Made by a program: the position numbers and the translations under genes | Source of the DNA: Piromyces finnis | Taxonomy: Eukaryota > Neocallimastigomycota > Neocallimastigomycetes > Neocallimastigales > Neocallimastigaceae | Direction of reading: 5' to 3' | NCBI GenBank assembly: GCA_002104945.1 | Contig: MCFH01000066.1 | Location: 124,001 to 188,000, forward strand | Length of the DNA: 64,000 nt | The notes under the pieces: model-generated | Seen by the model: only the letters and a program-made list of their open reading frames with translations | Told to the model about the DNA's origin: nothing | Databases searched by the model: none | Shown: one piece after another, positions 55,195 to 64,000 of the stretch | How the letters are laid out: every line of letters begins with the position of its first letter | Position numbering within the stretch: position 1 is the stretch's first letter

Positions 55195-55960
55195 TAATGA
55201 TTTTTCTGAAAATGAAGATACTTATTATAGACATATAAATATTGATTTAAATAATTCAATTAATAATAATCAATCTCTTAATAATAATCTAAATATCTCT
55301 AATAATAATGCTAATGAAACTAATACTATCAATAATCGAATTTATGATAATAACTAATATTAATATGCATAATAATGATAATGAACACAAGAAAGTGCAT
55401 TTATATAATAATGATTAACAATTAAAAATAACAATTTAGAAACACATATAAATACAACTAATATTAACAATGAAAATGAATATATACATATTAACGAAGA
55501 ATCGATTAATTTAAATTTAGAATCTACTAATTATAATACTTTAAATATTACAAATAATAATAATAATGATAATATAAATAATAAAAAACATCACTCTCAA
55601 TTAGATAAAAATATAAGTTAAAATCAGGCTCAAAAAGAAAATGTTCTTTTGATGAAGACTTAAAATACTCTAAAAGAATTGATTCAAAATGTAATAATGA
55701 TATTATCCTTTCTACTAAAAGAAAACATTTTAATCCGGACGATAATACAATTTTTAATAAAAAGATTAAAAATAATTTATACAATGTCAACAATTTACCA
55801 CTTAAAAGATACAACAGTGATCATTCATCTACTCACTCTAAAAGAATAGATCTTAGTAAAAATACAAATAGTGATATTAATAACTACGTTATATTCAATA
55901 TTATTACTGATACATCATTTTCATATAAACAAGCAATTAACTGTAAAGACAAGGATAAAT
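55195..55960 (+). other. copia linker region, degenerate
   Basis: Asn-rich, multiply frameshifted sequence between the repeat and the RT (KRIDLSKNTNSDINNYVI and KDKDKWIDAIQNELNLY near its end lead into RT). Part of the copia element. Confidence 0.6.
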
Positions 55961-56596
55961 GGATAGATGCTATTCAAAATGAACTTAATTTATATTCAAA
56001 TAAGATTATGACTTTAATAAAAAAACTACCACCTGGAAAAACTCCTATTACAACCAAATGAGTTTTTACAATTAAACACGATGCTCATGGTAATATTGAT
56101 ATATATAAGGCAAGACTGGTTGCTCGCGGTTTTACTCAAACTCAAGGAATGGATTATGATTTAACCTTTCCCCCTACTCTTAATTTAGACTGTTTCAAAC
56201 TAATTTTAGCATTATCTTCTAAACTTAAGTGGAATATTTTTCAATTAGATATTAAGGCAGCATATCTTAATGCTTCCCTAGATTATGACATTTATACTGT
56301 TATTCCTCCTGGTGATCCATACCATGGAAATGGTTACTGGAAACTTAATAAAGCCTTGTATGACTTAAAACAATCTGGCCGCCAATGGAACAATAATTTT
56401 ATTTCTTTCATTAAAAACAACAAATTCATCCAATTGAGTTATGAATCTTGCATTTTTATGAAAAGAAAGGGGGAAAATATTACATATATTATCGGACTCT
56501 ACGTAGACGATTTAATTATTTCAGGATTAAATTATGAAATTAAATGGATTATAAATAGAATTAAAAATAAGTTAAAAATTTCAAAATGTGAACCAA

Positions 56597-57213
56597 TGTA
56601 ATGATGACACAGAAAGAATAGATTAGGATATCTATTCTATTACAATAACACTAAATTTAAAATAAAAAATAAAAATTATTTTATTAGAAATATCTTTTAT
56701 TATAATAGAAATTTTATTAATAACAATTACATCGATAAAATGATAAAAAATATCTTCTATTTATATTTTTCCTAATTACATTTATATTATATTATAACTA
56801 TTTATTTGAAATATATTATTATTTAAAACCTATGCTAAAATCTTAACTATTAATAAAATATTTAAATTATAACTATTTTAGTAAAATTAAATAGGCAATT
56901 CAAGTTAAGTACTATTCAATTTGAATATGTGCCCATGCATTATTTATATATTAATCATTTATTATTTATATACTATTTATCTATTTCTATCAGAAAACAA
57001 TACTAAAACTAAGAAATTAAATTGGGAAATTTAATTTATTTGTAAAACATTAAAATTAAATTAATAATTTATTTTGTTTCAAACTTTAATTATTACTAAA
57101 TAAATTATGTTTTATTTTCTTTTTCTGTAATATAATTTATGTAACTTAAACAATAATACTTGTGGCTTAAGTTACATTAAAGATATCAAGCTGAGGCGTT
57201 TGATATCTTTACA
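56597..57213 (-). mobile_element. solo LTR A4 in copia RT
   Basis: 617 bp, antisense A LTR with a perfect 5-bp duplication ACCAA (56592-56596 and 57214-57218). Removing insert and one duplication restores the copia frame (CEP then INYILGIKVEE). Confidence 0.92.
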
Positions 57214-57552
57214 ACCAATAAACTATATATTAGGAATAAAAGTTGAAGAACATAATAAAAAATATTCTATTTCACAAGAACAATTTATAAATAATATGCT
57301 ACAAAAGTTTAACATTACAAATACTAGAAAAGCCAACACTCCTTGCACTGGTAAAAATAAAACTCCATTTGATAGAACGACATACAAAAGTGCAATCGGC
57401 TCATTAATTTATATAGCAAAATGCATAAGACCAGATATATCTTTTTCAGTAGGAAAAGTAGCTAGAAATTCAGAAAATCCTATGGTTAGTGACTGGAAAA
57501 AAGTAATGAACATTTTTAAATATTTAAATAAAACAAAAAGCTATAAAATCAT

Positions 57553-58303
57553 TGTAAAATATTGTATTAATAGAATAAGAATAATGTATTTAATAAGTAT
57601 TTAAAATAATGTATAATGTATTAAATTAATGTACCGTAAATTTTCATAAAATTTATATCACAATACATTAACATAAATTTATGTAAAATTTAGCTTATTG
57701 ATAAGATAAAGTTTTTGATGATAAAATAAAATTTTAAATTAAATAATTTTTAACCAATAAATATTTTAGATAATAAAAAAATTTTTTTATAAACTAAGCC
57801 TCAAAATTAGAAATAAATAAATTGAATATATGTTTGAAATATAATCAACCATATAGTAAATAAATCAAAACTTTATTTTAAGTTTAGAAAATTCTTTAGT
57901 AAATAAATTGAATTTAAATAGTTTAATACAAATAATTTCTTTTAATAAATGTATAAATGTAAACAATGTAAAATTATAATATTAAAACATGCATATTAGA
58001 ATTTATTCAATTTAATTAAAAAGTATAAATAAAGAAAATTTTTCAACTATTGAAACGATAGTTGGAAAATCGTATAGTATAGTTTATATAGTTTAGTTTA
58101 AGATAGTTTTTAATAATAAATATTGATTACCTAGTGAGGGCTCTGGTAAAATATCCTTCACGGTAAAGTAATCAACGGTTGTTTTTAGAATAGATTTTTT
58201 TTAATAAAATTATAAATAAAATAATATTAAAATTAATTAGTTTACTTGTTTTAATTTAGTTTAGTGTACGTATACAAACCTGAACTAGATAGTTTATTTT
58301 ACA
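57553..58303 (+). mobile_element. LTR F3 (subfamily F')
   Basis: 751 bp, TGTAAAATATTG...TATTTTACA, with TATA at 58024-58031 and hairpins at 58039-58069 and 58123-58175. It is followed by the F' leader CCTCCTCGAGGATTCGGATA up to 58396, so it is a 5' LTR whose element was lost at the A6 insertion. It ends the copia RNase H. Confidence 0.85.
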
Positions 58304-58396
58304 CCTCCTCGAGGATTCGGATACCAGACGAATGGAAAAGAACTAAACTAATTTATTAAATATTTAATCGAGTGAAAATTTTTTTTTTTTACATTA

Positions 58397-58844
58397 TGTA
58401 ATGTTGAACATAGAAAGAATAGATTAGGATATCTATTCTATTACAATAACACAAAAATTTGAAAAATAAAATAAAAAATTGTTTTATTAAAAAATTATCT
58501 TTTTTTATAATAGAATTTTAATAATAACAATTACATCGATAAAATGATGAAAAATATCTTCTATTTATATTTTTCCTAAATACATTTATATTATATTATA
58601 ACTATTTATTTCTTATATATTATTATTTAAAATCTACACTAAAATCTTAATTATTAATAAATATTTAAACTATAACTATTTTTAGTAAAATACAATTGGC
58701 AATTCAAATTAAGTACCATTTAATTTGAATATGTGCCCATGTATTATTGATATATTAATCATTTATTATTTATCTATTTCTATAAAAAAACAATACTAAA
58801 ACTAGGGATTTAAATTGAGAATATTAATTTAATTGTTAAACATT
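58397..58844 (-). mobile_element. partial LTR A6
   Basis: Antisense A LTR starting TGTAATGTTG and stopping at TTAAACATT, where E2 begins; about 150 bp of the far end is absent. Confidence 0.8.
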
Positions 58845-58859
58845 TGTAACGAATACTAG

Positions 58860-59357
58860 TGTAAAAGGTGTTTTTATAATATTAGTTAATAAGTTATATA
58901 ATTTAGTTAATTAAGTTAGTTATTACCTCTCTATACGAGTTAATAACTAAACAAAGTTTTATAAAAAATAATAAAAGAAATAAAATAAATATTATAACAC
59001 TAAAATAATTACAAACAAATGTATAAAGATTTGATGAAATAATGTTTACTTAAATAATTCTATATTAATTATATCTTTTATTTATTAATTATAATTATAT
59101 ACATTAATTATTATTATAGTTACTAATTTACTTTAATACTAACGCTAAAGTATTTAACATTAGTTTTAACTATACTATTTAACTATATTAGTTTATTTTA
59201 TTTACCACTTGATTGGGTAAAGCAAATAAACTTCCTATTTAATTAATAACCATTAATATATGGTTATACATATATTTGGCCAATAAATGGTGACCAGAAT
59301 ATATGGTTTCAATTGAAATATTTGTGGGCAAACTTATGGCCACAAATATTTCTTACA
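58860..59357. mobile_element. solo LTR J1
   Basis: 498 bp, TGTAAAAGGTG...TTTCTTACA. Flanked by ACTAG at 58855-58859 and 59358-59362. Confidence 0.88.
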
Positions 59358-59362
59358 ACTAG

Positions 59363-59857
59363 TGTAAAAGGTTTTTATATTATTAGTTAATAAGTTACTA
59401 ATTAGTTAATTAAGTTAGTTATTACCTCTCTATACGAGTTAATAACTAAATAAAGTTTTATAAAAAATAATAAAAGAAAGAAAATAAATATTATAACACT
59501 AAAATAAATATAAACACTTATATAAATATTTTATGAAATAACTTTTACTTAAATAATTATATTTTAATTATATCTTTTATTTATTTATTATAATTATAAT
59601 ACATTAATTATTATTATAGCTATTAATTTACTTTAATACTAACGCTGAAGTATTTAACGTTAGTTTTGACTATACTATTTAACTATATGAGTTTATTTTC
59701 TTTACCACTTGATTGGGTAAAGCAAATAAACTTCCTATTTAATTAATAACCATTAATATATGGTTATACATATATTTGGCCAATAAATGGTGACCAGAAT
59801 ATATGGTTTCAATTGAAATATTTGTGGGCAAACTTATGGCCACAAATATTTCTTACA
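59363..59857. mobile_element. solo LTR J2
   Basis: 495 bp, same family as J1 with scattered substitutions. Flanked by ACTAG at 59358-59362 (shared with J1) and 59858-59862. Confidence 0.88.
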
Positions 59858-60275
59858 ACTAGAAATAACTAAATTGTCTTAGTGGTTAGTAGCTAAGACT
59901 TTGAGTCTGAATGACACTAGTTCAAGACCTCATAGATACTATTTTAAAAATTATGATTTTATTTTATTTTTAAATTTTATTTTATATGAAGATTATTGAT
60001 TGGTTAAGAATTTTAAGTTGAAAAAATTTTATAAATTAATTTAAAAAATTTTTAGTATAAATACGTGTGAATTTTCCCAAATATTTTAAAGAATCGAGAT
60101 TTTATTAATAAATAATTATATTATTAAACACTAACTTATTAAGTTAAATTCTATGTGTTTTTAATGATATTTTTATAAATTAATAATTTACAGAATATTT
60201 TAAAGTGTTAATATTACTAAGTTATTTAGTAAATATTATAATTTGTTTTTATTGTTAAAGACACATTTCTTTACA

Positions 60276-61116
60276 ATAAAATCTCCCTATAATATAAAAG
60301 CTTAATACCTTAGTGTTTAAGAAATTGTTATAGATAAAACTTTTAAGTTTTATTGTTGAAGCTTTTCTTTAAAGAAATATTTTTACTTAAAGTAGTAGAA
60401 TTAGTACGCTTTAGAAGCGGTATATAATTCAAACTATAAAAAGTAAAAGATTAACGGGATCGAGTTTAACCTGTACAATAATTGGGTTGGCAGGCTCTGA
60501 GCTATTTTACTTTGAATAAGGAAGTAGGAGAATCCGAGGTACACCACGTTCAAGACGCTGTAATAAGCAAGCTGGCGTGAGATTTATAGTTGTATACTAT
60601 CTTTTGCTGTTTGATTATAGACCGGAAAATAGCCGGAAATGCCTTACTTTAATAAAATAATATTTCTTAATTAATACATTTTAAAATTAAGTTTTCTAAT
60701 AAAACAATTTCTAATTTTTAATTATAATTATTAATTGTTAAGACAATTTATTAAAATTGTAATAATATAAAATATTATTCTTTATAACTCCTTTAGCGTG
60801 AGAAGTTAAACTCTTATACATAATACTTCTACGTTCGGATAAGGTTGATATAGGGAAAGAAAACCTGTAATAATTTTTATTGCTAACAATAAGTTAGACA
60901 CTAAAAAAAATTTTTACACCGTTCCTTTCTTTTATTAATTTAATTAATATTAACAATCGACTTTATACGTGTTATCGTGAAGAGCTACGAAGGACTTATT
61001 ATAAAGAATAAAACAGGTTATATATTTGATGGTTTAACACTATATAATCTGGTTTGTATTATTATTTAATAAAAAGATTTACTCAATTAATAAATATAAT
61101 TAAATACTTTATACTT
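60276..61116. other. stretch after E2 without a gene
   Basis: May be leader of an E-family element. It has a less AT-rich block at 60460-60590 (TTGGGTTGGCAGGCTCTGAG and CCGAGGTACACCACGTTC). No open frame or recognised RNA. Confidence 0.4.
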
Positions 61117-62034
61117 ATCCAGATTTGATTTTAAACTCATTTATAGAGCTGGAAAGAAATCTGGTAAGCCTGATATCTGTCTCGTAGAAGTGATCATTTA
61201 GTGAATAATATTAATCCTAATGTTTCTTGTCTTTCTATTTCGCTACATCATAGCGATAACAAACCGTTAATCGATTTTATTTTATTAGAACTTAAAAATG
61301 ATGATTTGTGTAATTCCATTGTCAAATTTAAAATGAATGATTCTACAGGAAATGCACCTATTAAAAATATTGATAAAGTTATTTTTGATGATGAAGGATT
61401 TTTATTATATAATTGTAATGGCGACACAGAAAGAATAGATTAGGATATCTATTCTATTACAATAACACAAAATTTAAAATAAAATAAAAAATTGTTTTAT
61501 TAAAAAATTATCTTTTATTATAATAGAAATTTATTAATAACAATTACATCGATCAAAATGATGAAAAATATCTTCTATTTATATTTTTCCTAAATACATT
61601 TATATTATATTATAACTATTTATTTCTTATATATTATTATTTAAAATCTACACTAAAATCTTAATTATTAATAAATATTTAAACTATAACTATTTTTAGT
61701 AAAATACAATTGGCAATTCAAATTAAGTACCATTCAATTTGAATATGTGCCCATGTATTATTTATATATTATTTATCTATTCTATGAAAAAACAATACTA
61801 AAACTAGGGATTTAAATTGAGAATTTTAATTTACTTGTTAAACATTAAAAATAAATTAATAATTTATTTTGTTTTAAACTTTAATTATTAATAAATAAAT
61901 TATGTCTCATTTTCTTTTTCTGAATATAATTTGTGTAACTTAAACAATAATACTTATGGCTTAAGTTACATTAAAGATATCAAGTTGAGGCGTTTGATAT
62001 CTTTACAATAATAATCTTATATTTTCTTCAAAAC
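61117..62034 (+). pseudogene. C-like gypsy RNase H/integrase linker remnant, split by LTR A5
   Basis: RFDFKLIYRAGKKSGKPD near 61117-61172 matches the RNase H end of element C (FDFKLIYRAGKKCGKPD). 61201-61413 encodes LKNDDLCNSIVKF and KNIDKVIFDDEGFLLYN, the linker before integrase. LTR A5 interrupts, then NLIFSSK follows, as in the C reading GNLIYVPSS. The sequence then changes to the minus-strand LINE. Confidence 0.75.
61414..62007 (-). mobile_element. solo LTR A5
   Basis: 594 bp, antisense A LTR with a perfect 5-bp duplication ATAAT (61409-61413 and 62008-62012); the gypsy frame resumes across it. Confidence 0.92.
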
Positions 62035-62922
62035 TTTTTCTCTTGAGCACATAGATAAGTTTTTCGATATCTTTATCACTGATTGTATTTAGTCACGTGA
62101 TATAATTTAGCATCACCTTATTTATATCTTTGATTGGATCATCCACCAAAGGGTCAGAGAATTTCTCTTCAGAATTTGAAAAATTTTCTGTATTATATAA
62201 GTCACGTGTATCATCAACATAGACTTGCTCGTTTATGTTGTTGATATTGTGGGTTTGGTTATTATAAATTTTGGAGTTAGAAGGGGAAGATTGAGAACTT
62301 CCCCCATTTAATTTAAATGGTTTTGGGAAAGGAGAGTAGCTATAAACTTATTCATACCAGACATTTCATTAGGGCAAAAACGAGCATCATGACCTCTCTG
62401 ATTACAGCGGTGACAGACATGAATTTTCATCTGGGCAAAACTCTTGGTCAGAGCCTCTATATTGGATTGTTGAAGATCTTGTTGAAGATCGGATTGTTGA
62501 TGAGATTGTTGATTAGATTATTGATTAGATTATTGAATTGATTGTTGATGTTTATTAGAAACTAAAATTTTACGTTTGAGTGTGGAAAAAGTGTATTTGT
62601 GATTCCTTCTACTACGAGCTGAAAAGGAAATTGAGGTAACTGAAAATTTCTTCTTTAACATGTGTAAGATTTTAATACAATCTTTCGATGAACCATGAAC
62701 CTTGGCTAAGAAAAAGTGATCATTGAAAGTGTGAAAATATTTAACATTAATAACTGAATTAAATTTATCTTCCAGAATAACCTCGAGTTTTTCCCATAGC
62801 ATATTAACTGACCATGATCGAATACCACGGATAAATAAGGAACTAATATCATCTAAAGGGATACCATAAGACCGGGTACCACGTCTGATATAATTTTTAT
62901 CTTTAATATAAAGGACTGACAT
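62035..62922 (-). pseudogene. LINE ORF1 protein remnant with zinc knuckle
   Basis: Minus strand from ATG 62922 (MSVLYIKDKNYIRRGTRSYG). An RNA-binding-like N-terminal half contains HTFNDHFFLAKVHGSSKDCI. A Gln/Ser-rich stretch is broken by two TAA codons within CAA repeats near 62520-62532. In the same frame follows a CCHC knuckle CHRCNQRGHDARFC near 62360-62400. A frameshift at about 62340 leads to an acidic tail (VYVDDTRDLY, FSDPLVDDPIKDI) and a further TGA. ORF1-type nucleic-acid-binding proteins with CCHC motifs precede endonuclease/RT ORFs in LINEs; no ORF2 follows here. Confidence 0.7.
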
Positions 62923-63416
62923 GATAATTAATTCTAATTAAAAAATATTAAATATAAAATAAATACTAATAAAATTATAATTATAACGCATATGGGAAAA
63001 AAAACTAGTTTTGGATTGTTGTTAGTAAATTCGATTCGCTTTTTGACACTAAAATTAATTGACTTTACTTTTCATTAAATATTTAAATTAGTAAAAAAAA
63101 AATTGAATCAAGAATGTCGACACAAGAAAGCTTATGAATAGTATTTTACATGATGTAGAGTGAATCAGTCTCTTACAAGAAACAATAAAACAATAGCTAC
63201 ATGAATATAAAAATATAATGCAAATGCTAAAGTAGACCACATTGGATTCTTACATGAGAAAAGTAGTACTACATGAATACATGAATACATGAATAAAAGA
63301 AAATACTACAGCAACAAAATGTATTACTCATCTAATTAAACATTATACAAACTTACCTGAATACTAAACATTCAACTTGTCCATCAAATACTTAAATTCG
63401 ATGGATAAATGCTTTT
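62923..63416. other. AT-rich stretch with short ATGAATAC repeats
   Basis: Three tandem ATGAATAC units near 63270-63295; otherwise no feature seen. Confidence 0.4.
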
Positions 63417-63545
63417 AATCGCTCAGTACCATGAGCTTAGTTCTTATATTTTTCCTTTAAAGACTAACCAAGCATCCATTGCGTAATGCTTGAATTTGAT
63501 TATACTCTCTCAGTACCATAAGCATGAGTAGAGCACCTTGTTTTT
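63417..63545 (+). repeat. repeat M, copy 2
   Basis: Counterpart of 51246-51372, same orientation: GCTCAGTACCATGAGC, CCATTGCGTAATGCTTG, CTCAGTACCATAAGCATGAG. Ends at a T run. Not followed by a D tail. Confidence 0.6.
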
Positions 63546-63722
63546 TTTTAGACTAGGAAGAGAATACACATCTTTTTTTATTTATTTAATATATGATTTT
63601 ACATAATATTAGGTGATAATACATATTGATATAATAAATAATAAATAAAAATAATAAAATATATATAAATAAAAATATAAATATAAAATAATATAAAATA
63701 ATTATTTAAGTTGCATAAAAGT

Positions 63723-63983
63723 TCAATGAACTCTGCAATGTACTGTGTGGGATTGGTCCCTACCTAATAAATTAAATGAAATAAAAAAAAGAAGTAACAT
63801 CAGGTATGATAGTGTGGTGTCCACTAAACTTTCCCATGAGTTCATAATGTTTTCATTCAAAGAAATACTAACATTGAACTCTGTGTACGGAACATTGAGA
63901 CTGTTCCTTTGCCATATCGTTACGACGTCGGCGCTCTTGATTACGTTAGGTGTCTTACTAAACCTATCAAAAAGTAGCTTCAT
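63723..63983 (-). CDS. unrecognised frame, possibly an exon
   Basis: The minus-strand frame encodes RFSKTPNVIKSADVVTIWQ and NVPYTEFNVSISLNENIMNS, with composition less A+T-rich than its surroundings. Near 63760-63785 a pyrimidine-rich stretch ending TTATTAG could be an intron end: the next bases read VGTNPTQYIAEFIELL in another frame. So the drawn 3' end (hydrophobic LLLFFISFNLL) may be intron. The gene may continue beyond the window. Family not recognised. Confidence 0.3.
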   Translation of the reverse strand: MKLLFDRFSKTPNVIKSADVVTIWQRNSLNVPYTEFNVSISLNENIMNSWESLVDTTLSYLMLLLFFISFNLLGRDQSHTVHCRVH

Positions 63984-64000
63984 AGAGCTACTAATGATAG

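Larger units (their letters stand above)
52862..57552 (+). pseudogene. Ty1/copia element, decayed gag-pol
   Basis: Gag fragment from 52862 with knuckle CYICEAYNHSLDQC; protease WTFDTGVSEHITC (DTG intact, about 53527); GAG-pre-integrase and integrase DVMGPIEESITGKKYILTFI, RKDQGTEYNND, NSENNGIAERFNRTL. The (Ser-Asn)n tract follows. RT has KARLVARGFTQTQGMDYDL, QLDIKAAYLNASLD and YVDDLIISG (active site intact), interrupted by LTR A4, then PINYILGIKVEEHNKKYSI and a partial RNase H. LTR F3 ends it at 57553. Many frameshifts; two Trp codons read TGA (54484 and 56060). Order PR-IN-RT-RH proves copia. No own LTR is visible. Confidence 0.88.
58845..60275 (+). mobile_element. E-family LTR E2, carrying two J LTRs
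   Basis: Starts TGTAACGAAT, is broken at once by J1 and J2, resumes AGAAATAACTAAATTGTCTTAG and follows E1 through the tRNA-like hairpins. The TATAAATACGTGTGAA box region is kept. It ends TTCTTTACA at 60275. Flanks ACATT and ATAAA do not match, so it is either the 5' LTR of a lost element or a recombinant. Confidence 0.75.

Noticed and set aside
54887-55234. Minus-strand frame of almost pure tyrosine
   Set aside because: It is the complement of the AATAGT repeat; there is no start context or other protein-like sequence.
62480-62535. Alternative genetic code with TAA as Gln, suggested by CAA/TAA alternation in the LINE ORF1
   Set aside because: Intact frames in elements C, G and H end at TAA, and other in-frame stops replace Lys, Arg and Trp as well, which fits ordinary decay.
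1-64000. CRISPR array, bacterial operons, ribosome binding sites
   Set aside because: The window is eukaryotic: introns, LTR and non-LTR retroelements, SINEs. The direct repeats seen are microsatellites or retroelement repeats.

Overview
The window is a very A+T-rich eukaryotic chromosome segment made almost entirely of nested retrotransposons, with a few host genes or fragments between them. The host is probably an anaerobic gut fungus (Neocallimastigomycota). This is an inference from extreme A+T content, long asparagine runs, a GDSL esterase of the CE16 kind with short GT..AG introns, and a CotH-kinase-like fragment. No sequence search was possible.

Layout. 1-3250: AT-rich DNA with one small frameshifted host-like gene (minus strand, 1226-1448). 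3254-9340: broken copia and gypsy fragments cut by solo LTRs of several families (called A, B, C and E here), ending in a tRNA-headed SINE with a 14-bp target duplication. 9355-26164: a three-level nest. A decayed gypsy (F1) was hit by a second gypsy (H). H was then hit at its 5' LTR/primer-site boundary by a nearly intact 7.6-kb gypsy (G, 12787-20426), and its RT by a solo LTR (E1). 28181-29408: an intact four-exon secreted GDSL/SGNH esterase gene. 31254-33900: a decayed LINE. 34515-47865: a chromodomain gypsy (F2) whose integrase is split by a full-length chromodomain gypsy (C, 39091-45906). 48127-51680: a gypsy end, a solo LTR, a second LINE and SINE-like repeats. 52276-52863: a CotH-like fragment. 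52862-57552: a decayed copia carrying a 226-bp pure hexanucleotide tract. 57553-62034: more LTRs, including two tandem LTRs sharing one target site. 62035-62922: a LINE ORF1 with a zinc knuckle.

The most interesting signals concern element expression. Elements G and H both carry a canonical -1 frameshift heptamer (U UUA AAC and A AAA AAC) directly against the gag stop codon, followed 5-8 nt later by a perfect 7-8 bp hairpin, and the downstream reading frame is exactly -1. F-family LTRs carry a TATA box followed by two nearly invariant hairpins. The A/C and E LTR families carry hairpins whose pairing is kept although sequence has changed. The many 5-bp target duplications allow the order of insertions to be read directly.
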